This document shows positions 16,455 through 25,609 of a stretch of 64,000 nucleotides of DNA, piece by piece. Source of the DNA: Leptolyngbyaceae cyanobacterium RU_5_1 (lineage in GTDB: Bacteria > Cyanobacteriota > Cyanobacteriia > Leptolyngbyales > Leptolyngbyaceae); contig JAAUSG010000004.1 of NCBI GenBank assembly GCA_012034055.1, positions 1 to 64,000 on the forward strand, read 5' to 3'. Below the pieces are notes generated by a model. That model ran no database searches. It was not told the DNA's origin and saw only the letters and a list, made by a program, of their open reading frames with translations. The translations under genes were made by a program, and so were the position numbers. The stretch's first letter is position 1; each line of letters begins with the position of its first letter.

Positions 16455-17857
16455 CTCGAATCGGTCACTAACTCTGGATGGGTTGTTTGCTGCGGTTGAT
16501 TGGCACTCAACTGATCCAGCACTGCCAGTATTTCCCGCTCAAAGGTAACCTGGGCGCGGTTGGTTCTGCCACCCACGTAGAGCTTTCCATCCGTCTGTAG
16601 TGCCCAGATTTGTGAATGGGAGACGTAGCTGATCATGACACCCAGCATCAGGAGTCCAAAACCAGCGTAGACAAGGGGAATGCCGGGATCAGCTTTGATT
16701 TGCAAACCGGTGCTGCCGACCAGTTCCAGCACTTTCAAGGTAATCCCGTTCACCTCGGTAGACATGCCGGTTCGCAGGGTGGTCAGGAGTTTGCCGGAGG
16801 TGTTGTAGAGCAGTACCATACCTTGCAGGTCTTTGGTGACCAGGGACACACCAGTGCTCAAGTCAGGTTTGGTGGGAATCCAGGTACCCCAGAGGCGTCC
16901 TCTGCCACCCGTATCGAGTTGGGCCATGGGCAGTTGGAAGATGGGACTGTTGTTGAGGCGGACTCGAACGGCCGCGATCGCCCAATCGGCCTGGTACAGC
17001 GTCACCCCTCGATGACGCAGGGGTTCATTGACGTGAATCGTTTTCCGCTGCACTTCCTGGTTGTCTTGATCCAGCACGGACAGATCGGAGTAGAACTGGT
17101 TGATCGTGCCATCGGGTGTGTAGTCAATCCAGAAGCGGTTGACTTTGACGGACCAATCCTTAGGAAACTGCGGTTCTGCCAACGGCCCAGCATCGGTAAT
17201 GTTGTGAATCTGAAAGGTTTCGCCGCTGGGAACCAGCTCCTGGGCAATAAATCCGGTCAAGGCTCCGCCGATGCCACCCAGCAGAATGATCAGGATACCA
17301 ACATGGACAATGATCGGACCGATGCGTCCTGCCAGTCCTTTGTGAGCGTAGAGGGAGTCTCCCTGACGAAACAGGCGATAGCGGCGGTGTTCCAGCAATG
17401 GCACCAATTCCTCTAGGGAGCCGCGATCGCACTCGGCACTGAGGGCAAATTTCTGAAACTGACGCGGCTGGGTATAGAAATTCCAAGTGCGCGAAAACCA
17501 GCGCAGGGCAGGAAGCTGGCGCTTGAAGGTACATGCCGTCAAACTGGAGCCGAATAGGATCAGCAATGCCAGAAACCACCAAGTGCGATAAACGTGATCC
17601 AAGCCCAAGATCAGCAAGACTTTCCAGGTTAAGAACCCAAATAGAGCCGGATCTTCTGGGTAATTCGCTTGATAGAACGCAATCGGTTGTCCTTGCTCGA
17701 TGACGGTGCCGGAGATGCTGAACAGGGCGATCAGGAGCAGGAGGGCGATCGCCAACCGCAAATCTGCCAGCAGCGGCACTAACTCTCGCTTGAAAAAATA
17801 CTGAGAAGCTGTTTTCCAGCTTGAATGTTTTGCGGATAGGGAGTCGTTGATTGCCAT
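16451..17857 (-). CDS. ccs1: System II cytochrome c biogenesis protein Ccs1/CcsB (ResB)
   Basis: A 468-residue ResB-family membrane protein. It has three N-terminal membrane helices ([61 protein letters not shown]), a large lumenal domain containing [20 protein letters not shown] and [18 protein letters not shown], and a last helix near [17 protein letters not shown]. With CcsA it forms the haem-handling synthetase that attaches haem to apocytochromes c. ccdA lies upstream on the same strand, separated by a MITE-like repeat. ccsA is not in the window. Confidence 0.93.
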   Translation of the reverse strand: MAINDSLSAKHSSWKTASQYFFKRELVPLLADLRLAIALLLLIALFSISGTVIEQGQPIAFYQANYPEDPALFGFLTWKVLLILGLDHVYRTWWFLALLILFGSSLTACTFKRQLPALRWFSRTWNFYTQPRQFQKFALSAECDRGSLEELVPLLEHRRYRLFRQGDSLYAHKGLAGRIGPIIVHVGILIILLGGIGGALTGFIAQELVPSGETFQIHNITDAGPLAEPQFPKDWSVKVNRFWIDYTPDGTINQFYSDLSVLDQDNQEVQRKTIHVNEPLRHRGVTLYQADWAIAAVRVRLNNSPIFQLPMAQLDTGGRGRLWGTWIPTKPDLSTGVSLVTKDLQGMVLLYNTSGKLLTTLRTGMSTEVNGITLKVLELVGSTGLQIKADPGIPLVYAGFGLLMLGVMISYVSHSQIWALQTDGKLYVGGRTNRAQVTFEREILAVLDQLSANQPQQTTHPELVTDSR

Positions 17858-17957
17858 TGAGTCAGGGGTTGTTGGTGATTGGTTGTTGGTTGTTGGCTAT
17901 ATTGAATTCCTTGGTATGACCACAAATCCCTTACGGGCAAAGCATTTGGGCAAGAGC

Positions 17958-18126
17958 TTAGAGGATGTTTTAAAGGTCCTACCGTTTGTAGCAAAGCGTG
18001 CAAGATCCCCCTAAATCCCCCTTAATAAGGGGGACTTTGAGCCAATTTCCCCCCTTATTAAGGGGGGCTAGGGGGGATCGCTGGGTGCTTAACATCACAG
18101 ACCATACCTTTTCAAACATCCTCTTA
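17958..18126. repeat. Full-length MITE-like element with TTAGAGGATG inverted ends
   Basis: The left end TTAGAGGATGTTT and the right end (inverted) TAAGAGGATGTTT are near-perfect terminal inverted repeats. The inside holds nested GGGGG/CCCCC palindromes around TTAATAA. It is the inverse of the partial copy at 1-126. It fills most of the roughly 310-bp gap between ccdA and ccs1; the rest of that gap shows only TTGGTTGTTGG-type short repeats. Confidence 0.85.
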
Positions 18127-18167
18127 CGGTCAAGGGCTAAAGTTATTTTCCAAATGTTTCGCCCCTC

Positions 18168-18926
18168 CTAAAAACTAACAACTCTGGAAAGCAGCGAAAA
18201 TACTCCAAACCCAATGAGCAGGACGCCGCTGGCGGGAGTGATCCAACCCGACCAACGTCGGACTTCCAACAATTTCTTAATTGACGCCGTAAAGGTTCCT
18301 GCCAGAATTAGCGGAGCGACGTAACCGGCGGTATACGACAGGAGCAGCGCCGCTCCTAACACGGGATCCTGGGTGGATGAGATCCAGGCCAGCAGTGTGG
18401 CCAGAACAGGAGTGCTGCAGGGCGAGGCAACTAAGCCAAAGGTCAGCCCAATCAGATAGGCCTTGACGCCGTCGGGCAGCTCTTTTGAAATCCAGTCCAG
18501 TCCACCATAGGACGGCAACCTGAACGGCAATGCTTCCAACAGATTCAGTCCCATCAGGATGGCAACCACGCTGACGATGATCGGGAGTCCTAACCCGATT
18601 TGCCCATAAATTCGCCCCAGTACGGCTGCCAAAATCCCTAGAATAGCTAGAGTCGTTGCCAGTCCTAGAGCAAACCAGGTGGACTGAGTGGCCGCTTGTA
18701 GCCGGGTTTTGGTTTCGTAGCCGCCGATGTAGCCAATCGTGATCGGCAGCATCGAGAGCATACAGGGCGTCAGACTGGTCAGTAAGCCAGTCACAAAAAT
18801 GATGCCAACACTAATAATGGTCAAATGATCAAGTTGTCCAGAGACCAACCGATTGGCGTACTGCGACAGTTGATAGAGTTCGGTTTGAAGGATTTCGAGC
18901 ATTTTAGGGAGAGCGATCGCACACAA
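18168..18926 (-). CDS. ccdA: Cytochrome c biogenesis protein CcdA (thiol:disulfide transporter)
   Basis: A 252-residue membrane protein with six predicted helices. The two conserved redox cysteines are present in the Pro-rich contexts TSLTPCMLSMLP (helix 1) and VASPCSTPVLATLLA (helix 4). CcdA carries electrons across the membrane to keep apocytochrome CXXCH cysteines reduced for Ccs1/CcsA. It lies between ftsW (upstream) and ccs1 (downstream) on the same strand. Two short Gly/Pro-rich loops and a long second loop match the cyanobacterial type. Confidence 0.93.
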   Translation of the reverse strand: MCAIALPKMLEILQTELYQLSQYANRLVSGQLDHLTIISVGIIFVTGLLTSLTPCMLSMLPITIGYIGGYETKTRLQAATQSTWFALGLATTLAILGILAAVLGRIYGQIGLGLPIIVSVVAILMGLNLLEALPFRLPSYGGLDWISKELPDGVKAYLIGLTFGLVASPCSTPVLATLLAWISSTQDPVLGAALLLSYTAGYVAPLILAGTFTASIKKLLEVRRWSGWITPASGVLLIGFGVFSLLSRVVSF

Positions 18927-18984
18927 ACACCTCCCTTAATCTTAGAAGGTGTTGAGAAGTATCCGAATTTCAGTGAAGGGTGGG

Positions 18985-19060
18985 GAGATAATTAAAAATT
19001 CAAAATGCAAAATTAAAAATTGGGATGCTCTTAGTTGATAAGCATTTTTAATTTTTAATT
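18985..19060. repeat. STRR tract (AAAATTA/AATTTTT)n
   Basis: AT-rich heptamers (AAATTAAAAATTCAAAATGC-like, then TTTTTAATTTTTAATT) lie between ftsW and ccdA and can pair with each other as an imperfect hairpin. Confidence 0.65.
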
Positions 19061-20251
19061 GGCACGGCGAGGAAGACCCGCAATGGAGTCGCTGGGTTGG
19101 CGATCGCTCAATTGCACTACCCTGGCTTCGCTGCTTTCCCGTGCAACTCGAATCAACAACCCGGCGGAAATTAAGCTGGAAATCATGGAGCTGCCACCGT
19201 AGCTCAGGAGCGGAAAGGGCAAGCCAGTGGTGGGCAGCGCACCAGTCGCGACGCCGATGTTAAGCAGAGACTGCCCAACCAGTAGCACCATCACCCCGAT
19301 CGCCACCAGTCGATGCGCATTGTGCTTAGCCCTCAGCGCCACCAGTAGGCAGAGCGTTGCATAGGCGACCAGCATCAGCATCAGTACCATACACCCGACA
19401 AACCCAAACTCCTCGGCAAACACGGCAAAGATAAAATCCGTGTATTGAATCGGCAAATAGAACAGCTTTTGTTGAGATAGCCCAAAGCCTGTACCCCAGA
19501 GTCCGCCAGAGGCAACGGCCAGAATACTTTGAATCAACTGATAGCCATTTCCGGTTGGATCAGCCCAGGGATTCAGGAACGACAGGATGCGGCGCAATTG
19601 GTAGGAACGCAGACTGACGCTGACGGCAGCCACCAGGAACCCCGCCAATGCCGTTGCACCCAACTGGCTGTAGGGCAACCCTGCTCCCAGTGCAATCAGC
19701 CACAGCATCATGCCACAGAGCGCTGCCGTACTCAGATTTGGCTGCAGCAAAATCGCAGCGACGACAATTGCAAAAACACCTAGCCAGGTAAGGCGGACTT
19801 TCCAGCGCAGACGATCCCATTGAGAAAAAATCCGCGCACTTTGCAACACCAGAAAGGGCTTGATCAGCTCTGATGGCTGCAGCGGAATTGGACCAATAAA
19901 TAGCCAGCGAGTTGAACCGTTTACCAGAATGCCAACGCCCGGAATCAGCGTCACCAGAATCAGCGCCAGAATTAGCAGTAAGAACCAGTCGGCAATACTC
20001 AAAATAAAGCGGATCGGAGTATGGACGATCAGGTTGAAGCCAACCAGTCCAACCAGCACCCAAAAAATCTGCAGTTTAAAATAGTACAGCCCGTCTCCCT
20101 GCTCGGCATGGGCGATCGCGTAAGATGCCGAAAATACCATTGCCAGACCAACGAACAACCAGACAAATGTCAGCCAGCGGAGCAGCCTGGCTTCGATCGC
20201 CCAATCTTGAGCGGTCGTATCAAAAAACGGGATCAGTCGGCGTAGGTTCAC
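19055..20251 (-). CDS. ftsW: Lipid II glycosyltransferase FtsW (SEDS family)
   Basis: A 398-residue SEDS-family membrane protein with ten predicted helices. Family blocks seen are VFSASYAIAHAEQGDGLYYF, GSTRWLFIGPIPLQPSELIK, a long loop with FLNPWADPTGNGYQLIQS, FAVFAEEFGFVGC, and PTTGLPFPLLSYGGSSM. SEDS proteins polymerise lipid II in septal or elongation peptidoglycan; FtsW is preferred to RodA by the PTTGLPFPLLSYGGSS block and overall similarity, without certainty. It is the first gene of a same-strand set with ccdA and ccs1, although repeats lie between them. Confidence 0.93.
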   Translation of the reverse strand: MNLRRLIPFFDTTAQDWAIEARLLRWLTFVWLFVGLAMVFSASYAIAHAEQGDGLYYFKLQIFWVLVGLVGFNLIVHTPIRFILSIADWFLLLILALILVTLIPGVGILVNGSTRWLFIGPIPLQPSELIKPFLVLQSARIFSQWDRLRWKVRLTWLGVFAIVVAAILLQPNLSTAALCGMMLWLIALGAGLPYSQLGATALAGFLVAAVSVSLRSYQLRRILSFLNPWADPTGNGYQLIQSILAVASGGLWGTGFGLSQQKLFYLPIQYTDFIFAVFAEEFGFVGCMVLMLMLVAYATLCLLVALRAKHNAHRLVAIGVMVLLVGQSLLNIGVATGALPTTGLPFPLLSYGGSSMISSLISAGLLIRVARESSEARVVQLSDRQPSDSIAGLPRRAN

Positions 20252-20436
20252 AGGGTATAGATATAGAGACGCTCAGAGCAAAACGGGATAATTGTTTCTC
20301 CCGCATTAAGCACATCAGTCTAGGACAGCTTCTCCCCACAGGCAAGTTTTGTGAACAACTTCAAAGTATGGATTTGTAAAAACGTAGCCCATCCTGCTTC
20401 GGATACCAGTTCACAGTCGTTAAGATACGAAGAAAC

Positions 20437-20509
20437 TAAACCCCATTCAGCTCGAAATCTGTAGCTTTCCCTGAAGAAAAACTCCAGGTCTGGAGGTGGA
20501 CACGGTTTA
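20437..20509 (+). repeat. 73-bp dispersed repeat, copy 2
   Basis: It begins TAAACCCCATTCAGCTCGA and ends GAGGTGGACACGGTTTA. It sits in the 329-bp divergent region between ftsW and the Zn-ribbon gene, where I see nothing else recognisable. Confidence 0.9.
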
Positions 20510-20580
20510 GTCGGCTTTTCCTGTCCGTACATTCTGGATAAGCCTGGAGATGCCCTTAATCAGCTCTCACAAATGGTTGA

Positions 20581-21612
20581 ATGAGACTTTCACTCTACTG
20601 CCCATCCTGCTCTCGCCCCATCGGGGATCTTCACCACAGCTCTTCACAGGCACAGGTGACGTGCTCCTCGTGCAACACTCAGTATGGCGTTGTGTATGGC
20701 AAACTTTCGCGGTGCTCTTCGATCGCTGAAGCCTTGCTGTATCTAACGTCAAAATTTCCCAGCTTCTACAAGCGCTACTACACGTTCCAAATCACAACCG
20801 CCGATCGCACCCTCAAGAACCTGCAATTTTCGATCGCGGGCAAAGCCGATCCGGTTCCCGTCCATCGGGGCGATATTGTGTCGGTGTTGTACACGATGCA
20901 GGGCTGTGTGATGAAACGGTTGGTCGCGATCGCCAATCACACCACTGGCAAACATTACGTGCTGCCCACCCCGATTCCTAGCGCTAGCCAACATGCAATC
21001 ACCCTCAGCACTGTGGTGACTGGCTTCGTGGTTGGTTCCTTCCTCAGTGGCGTTAATCTTGTTTTGCCCTCCATCTTGAGTGCATTGGGCGTTCTGGCTT
21101 ATTTGAAGCTTACCCACAGCGCTCAACTGACCAGCCCGCCCTTAGAACACCAGGAACACCACAGCAAACGCCTGCTTGCCGATCAGCAGCTGATGGCGCA
21201 ACAGCGCAAAATTGAGCAGCGCATTCAGGAGCTGAACCATGAATGCAAGTCCAATCAACTGTTGATTGAGCAGTTAGAGACGTTGAAGCAGAAGATGTCT
21301 CAGGTAGACCAGACCCTCTATTCCGCGCGAATCTACCGGGCAACATCAGCGGTCAATATCTTGAAAAAACAAATTGCCAACAACCAGCGCTTAGTGCGGG
21401 AGTATGCACGCACCTTGAAGATGATCGAGATTGAAATCGATACCTCCTGGATTGCCGAGCAGTTGCCCGACGCAGAGAACTTTACCCGTAAAATTCTGGA
21501 ACGACTCGATGAGCTGAAAACGATTGAAGACCAAAACCAATCCCTCAAACTTCAGCTCACAGCCTATGAGGAGGTTCGGTACGAGGGAATTCAGGAGTAT
21601 AGGAAGGGATGA
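20581..21612 (+). CDS. Zn-ribbon, membrane and coiled-coil hypothetical protein
   Basis: A 343-residue protein of no family I can name. The N-terminus has a zinc-ribbon (CPSCSRPIG, then CSSCNTQYG). Residues 45-130 form a probable beta-rich region (KRYYTFQITTADRTLKNLQ). A hydrophobic segment of about 40 residues follows (ITLSTVVTGFVVGSFLSGVN to SALGVLAYLKL), likely a membrane hairpin. Residues 190-335 are a long coiled coil (MAQQRKIEQRIQELNHECKS and onwards). This suggests a membrane-tethered scaffold with a cytoplasmic rod. It is a single gene convergent with the sensor kinase. Confidence 0.75.
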   Translation: MRLSLYCPSCSRPIGDLHHSSSQAQVTCSSCNTQYGVVYGKLSRCSSIAEALLYLTSKFPSFYKRYYTFQITTADRTLKNLQFSIAGKADPVPVHRGDIVSVLYTMQGCVMKRLVAIANHTTGKHYVLPTPIPSASQHAITLSTVVTGFVVGSFLSGVNLVLPSILSALGVLAYLKLTHSAQLTSPPLEHQEHHSKRLLADQQLMAQQRKIEQRIQELNHECKSNQLLIEQLETLKQKMSQVDQTLYSARIYRATSAVNILKKQIANNQRLVREYARTLKMIEIEIDTSWIAEQLPDAENFTRKILERLDELKTIEDQNQSLKLQLTAYEEVRYEGIQEYRKG

Positions 21613-21660
21613 AGGGGTATTTAATCTCACAACTCTTCATCTCTTTACTTCTTCATCTCT

Positions 21661-23218
21661 TCACTCTTTTTGCGGTAGCACCACAGTGACCGTTGTCCCC
21701 AAATTAACGGTGCTGTCAATCTGGATCTGCCCCTGGTGATTCTCAACGATCGCTTTGGCGATCGCTAACCCTAAGCCTGAACCAGTTGATGAATTTTGGC
21801 TACGAGCTGGATCAACTCGGTAAAAGCGATCGAACAGGTGCGGCAAGGCTTCAGGGGGAATCCCAATACCTGTATCGCTGATTGCTACTTGCAAAGAGTA
21901 GTTGCCAGGACGGCCAACTCGCTGCAGCACTAACCCAACCGTTCCAGCGGACGGCGTATGTTGTACCGCATTGCTAATCAAGTTTGTAAACAAGCGCGCA
22001 AGCTGATCGCGATCAGCTTGCAGGGTTGTCCAAGGTTCGGGTGGTACTGCCTGAGATACCATGCTGACTTGCCCTGGCAATCTTGAGTCAGTTGAAGCTG
22101 GCAGGGCTGTTGCTGAATATCCTGTTGCCCCTGCAGAGTTTGGTTTCACCAGGTTGAGCGAAATCTGAACGCCTTTGTCGGATGCCAGGGACTGCTGTTC
22201 TTCAATTACCTCATTGAGTAAGGCATCCAGCCCAATCGACATCCACTGAGGTTGCACGATGCCGCTGTCTTGTCGTGCTAGAAACAGCAAATCGTCCACG
22301 AGCCGCCCCAGTCGCCGAGTCAGGCGCTCAATCACTTGCAAGTGCTGCTGTTGGATCTGAGGATTTGGATTGGGGTCTGCCAGTGCGACCTGAACGTTCG
22401 TTTGAATCACCGCGATCGGGCTTCTCAATTCATGGGAGGCGTCTGCTGTAAACTGCTTCAAACGCTGATAGGACTCGCGTACAGGCTCCATTGCCAGCCC
22501 AGAAAGAAACCAGCCGATCGCCCCTACCGCACCTACCATTAATCCTGTTCCCAGAATCAGATCAAAAACCAACTGGCGGCTAGGCTTGGTCACCTCAAAC
22601 CAGGGGTGACTGACGCGCAGATAGCCCAGCACCTGGCGGCCGATTTCAACTCGATGGTGATTGGCGCAGAATGAGGGGAGTAGGGGGAGATGAGGGGGTG
22701 AGGGGACGAGGGGGTGATTTTGAATTTTGAATTTTGAATTTTGAATTTTGAATTGCCTCCGCGTCTCCGTGTCCCCGTGTCCCCATGTCTCTCCCTGCTT
22801 CTCCCACCTCCCCACCCTCCTCATCTTCCCCATACCCATCCTTCTCCACCCGCACCGTCTCGCCACTAGTGTTAGGATGTAGCGGCACGTTCAACGGCTC
22901 TAACAGCGTTGACCACAGCAATTTCCCTGTTGGGCTAAACCATTCAATGTCGATGTGGTCGTCCTCGTCTGTCGCGGCGTTATCTCGAAAACTGACTTCA
23001 ACGTTGACGCGCAGTGAACCCCCTTCGGTGTGAGGGTTGATAGGTTCAATCACGAGCGATCGCCGCATCACTTCCACCACATGATTGAGCGTATCGTCAA
23101 TTCGTTCGATCAGCGTGCTGCGAACATATAGGTAAACTCCACTGGCAAACAGCAGCAATAGTACAGCTGTGACAGTCGTATACCACAATGCCAGGCGACG
23201 GCGAGTTGTTTGAAACAT
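21661..23218 (-). CDS. Two-component sensor histidine kinase, split by a repeat-filled frame shift
   Basis: The N-terminal frame (23218 to about 22830) has a membrane helix (LALWYTTVTAVLLLLFASGV) and an extracytoplasmic sensor region (LIERIDDTLNHVVEVMRRS, then IEWFSPTGKLLWSTLLEPL). The C-terminal frame (22670 down to 21661) continues VEIGRQVLGYLRVSHPWFEV, a second membrane helix, the HisKA box FTADASHELRSPIAVIQTNV, the N box LARLFTNLISNAVQHTPSAG and the G boxes DTGIGIPPEA and STGSGLGLAIAKAIVE. Between them, both frames read through about 160 bp of STRR and are offset by one base. Either the STRR insertion killed the gene or a G-run miscount hides a long in-frame insertion. No response regulator gene is adjacent. 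Confidence 0.85.
22672..22832. repeat. Composite STRR inside the sensor-kinase gene
   Basis: A G-rich tract (GAGGGGG-type), then about six TTTGAAT heptamers, then (CCCCGTGT)-type units ending CCCCATGTCTCTCC, and CTCCCACC units. The CGTGTCCCCATGTC segment also occurs in the rnhA linker near 13910. Confidence 0.85.
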
Positions 23219-23661
23219 AAAAAAAATGTGCTCAATTTCCTAAATTGTGTGTACCATCGCTGATAAGTAGGCTAATTAAATTCATAGGGAAATACTTCTC
23301 AGGTAAACACTTCCTAACGTGATTATCGGGTGCAAGTATTTTTGGTATTGGATTTTTTTAGGGTAGTCTCAGATGGTTAACTCGTGGCTTGCGATTCGTC
23401 AGGTGAATCAAACTCCTAATTCATGAGAACTTTCTCTTCAGAGGTGATTCAATATGATGAAATGCTTCTATAATTCTCCTTTCTCTCAAAGAGAAATGAC
23501 TTGATGGAGGATTTGATGGCTAAGAGTTACATATTTCGTTTAACGTGGTTATTCTGAAGCAAAACTGAGTACCATGCGTTAGCGTCTAGATGATTTCGAT
23601 AAGTCCGTAAATTATCTATAGATTTTTGTCTTTCTAAACCTCTAGTTGGGCAAGCAGTATC
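23219..23661. other. 443-bp intergenic region upstream of pilMNOQ
   Basis: There is no gene here. It separates the divergent sensor kinase and pil operon and so must hold both promoters. A TATAAT hexamer is at 23469-23474 on the pil strand but without a good -35 element, so it is only a candidate. No repeat family member is present, which is unusual in this window. Confidence 0.4.
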
Positions 23662-24780
23662 GTGGTTAAAAGTTTAAGCAATCTACTGTCCGGAAAGTCG
23701 AAGGGTGTCGGTGTCGAATTAGCCCCAGACCGAGTTAGCATCGCTCAGATCCGTAAGCAGGGACAGGGGCTTAAGCTGACCACGCTGGCATCAGCTCAAG
23801 TTCCAGAGGGAATGTTTCAAGAGGGGCAGATTCTCGACCCGCCGGGTATGGCAGAGATAGTTCAATCACTGCTCCTTGAAAACAAGATCAAAACGAAGCA
23901 TGTTTCCACAGCCGTGATGGGTGGACGAGATACGGTCACTCGAATTATTCCGGTTCCGGCTGAGCTTGATGATAGCGAACTGCGAGAAATGGTCTTGAAT
24001 CAGGAGGCAGGACTTTACTTGCCATTTCCGCGTGAAGAAGCCGATGTTGACTATCAAAAACTTGGGCTATTTGTTGACGAAGATGGCATCGAAAAGGTGC
24101 AAGTTTTATTGGTAGCAACTCGGAAGGAAATTACAGATGCTTACATTCGCACATTTGAAGCGGCTGGATTGCGTCTTAATGTTCTGGAAATTGCAAGCTT
24201 CGCATTAATTCGCACCATTCGAGAGCAGTTGCGCCAATTTTCAGCGCAAGAAGCGGTTGCGATCGTGGATATTGAGTTTGAGAGCACCGAAATTTCGATC
24301 GCGGTGGATGGGGTTCCCCAATTCTCGCGCACGGTTCCAATCGGCACCTTTCAAATCCAAAGCGCGTTGTCGCGGGCAATGAATTTACCCCCCTCCCGTG
24401 GCACTGATCTTTTGCAAGGGATGACGATTCCGATTATCCAAACCGATACCATCGGTAGCACCAGCAAGATAACCGGGACAAACAATCCGGGTTCTGCAGC
24501 TATGCTCCGGATTATTGGTGAACTGGCTGACGAGCTACGCCGTTCAATTGATTTTTATTTGAATCAAGGGGAAAACCTGGAAGTCGCACAACTGCTGCTA
24601 GCCGGTCCTGGAGCGGCAATTGGGCAGTTAGATGAGTTTTTTACTCAACGGTTGAGTTTGCCCTGTAGCCAGGTTGATCCGATTTCGGCGTTGGGGCTGG
24701 AGGTGAGTCAAGAAATTCCTCCGACTCAACGGCCAGGATTGAGTGTGGTACTGGGTCTGGGATTGCGGGAGGCTTTATAG
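23662..24780 (+). CDS. pilM: Type IV pilus assembly protein PilM
   Basis: A 372-residue actin-like cytoplasmic ATPase. The first strand GVGVELAPDRVSIAQIRKQG, the phosphate-2 region AIVDIEFESTEISIAVDGVP and the adenosine-side segment LLLAGPGAAIGQLDEFFTQR follow the PilM/FtsA-like fold. It binds the cytoplasmic tail of PilN and links the inner-membrane pilus ring to the motor. The start is a GTG (23662), which gives the family N-terminus VKSLSNLLSGK. It is the first gene of pilMNOQ; pilN starts one base after its stop. Confidence 0.95.
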   Translation: MVKSLSNLLSGKSKGVGVELAPDRVSIAQIRKQGQGLKLTTLASAQVPEGMFQEGQILDPPGMAEIVQSLLLENKIKTKHVSTAVMGGRDTVTRIIPVPAELDDSELREMVLNQEAGLYLPFPREEADVDYQKLGLFVDEDGIEKVQVLLVATRKEITDAYIRTFEAAGLRLNVLEIASFALIRTIREQLRQFSAQEAVAIVDIEFESTEISIAVDGVPQFSRTVPIGTFQIQSALSRAMNLPPSRGTDLLQGMTIPIIQTDTIGSTSKITGTNNPGSAAMLRIIGELADELRRSIDFYLNQGENLEVAQLLLAGPGAAIGQLDEFFTQRLSLPCSQVDPISALGLEVSQEIPPTQRPGLSVVLGLGLREAL

Positions 24781-24781
24781 C

Positions 24782-25609
24782 ATGTACAGTCTTGATATTA
24801 ATTTTCTCAATGATCGCCCAGAGTACCGACCAGAACCGACGGAGCGGCGGCGGGGGCGGCGGACAGCAACGGAGAGCAAGCAGCCTCTAGTCTTGGGATT
24901 GCTGGCGGCTCTCATCCTAACTGGAGGAGCGGCCGGTACGTGGCTGTTTCTGCAAGCCCAAAATGCTCAACTCCGCGATCGCCAGGCACAGTTAGACGCT
25001 GAGTTGGGCACCTTGAAGGCAGAGCAAGCCAGGCTATCTCAGGTTATTGCTCAAACCAAGCAGGCTAGAGATGAAACGGATGCCCTGGCGAGTGTGTTTA
25101 ATAACGTGAAACCCTGGTCTGCGCTTTTCAATGACATAACTGGACGCACTCCACCGCGAGTTCGGGTTGTCTCGATCAGTGATGTTTTGCCAACTGAGGT
25201 AACGCAGTTGCCACCGTCACTGCGTCCGTCTCCAAGTCCCGCTCCGACCGGAGGCGCGAGTACAACAAGTTCCGCTCAGGATAATTTTGTTGAGATTATC
25301 GGACGGGCAACCACATTTAATGACTTGAATGACTTTCTACTGAATCTGCAGCAGTCAAAGTTTTTTAAGCCTGAGCTAACGAAGATCGTGACATCGGAAC
25401 TTGGTCAGCCTCGACAACTGTTGCTGCCTGAGCAGTTTCAGGGTTCCTCCACTCAGGTCAAACTGCCTCCGGAGGTGGAGTTCACGATTATTGCTGGATT
25501 GACAGATTTACCAGCTTCAGAACTGTTGCCCGAGCTGGAACGGAGAAAAGCAACTGGATTGGTTACTCGAATTGAGACACTGCAACAGAAGGGGATAATT
25601 AAGCCATGA
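24782..25609 (+). CDS. pilN: Type IV pilus inner-membrane protein PilN
   Basis: A 275-residue bitopic protein. The N-terminal motif MYSLDINFLNDRPEYRP is the PilM-binding tail (INLL-type). A basic stretch, one membrane helix (LGLLAALILTGGAAGTWLFL), a coiled coil to about residue 110 and a periplasmic ferredoxin-like domain follow. The start at 24782 is preferred because an upstream in-frame start would overlap pilM and displace the PilM-binding motif. It dimerises with PilO. A Pro/Ser/Ala linker (SLRPSPSPAPTGGASTTSS) splits the periplasmic part. Confidence 0.93.
   Translation: MYSLDINFLNDRPEYRPEPTERRRGRRTATESKQPLVLGLLAALILTGGAAGTWLFLQAQNAQLRDRQAQLDAELGTLKAEQARLSQVIAQTKQARDETDALASVFNNVKPWSALFNDITGRTPPRVRVVSISDVLPTEVTQLPPSLRPSPSPAPTGGASTTSSAQDNFVEIIGRATTFNDLNDFLLNLQQSKFFKPELTKIVTSELGQPRQLLLPEQFQGSSTQVKLPPEVEFTIIAGLTDLPASELLPELERRKATGLVTRIETLQQKGIIKP

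Noticed and set aside
22718-22755. Regular TTTGAAT array as a possible CRISPR or origin iteron set
   Set aside because: Seven-base units without spacers are STRR; no cas or dnaA gene is near.
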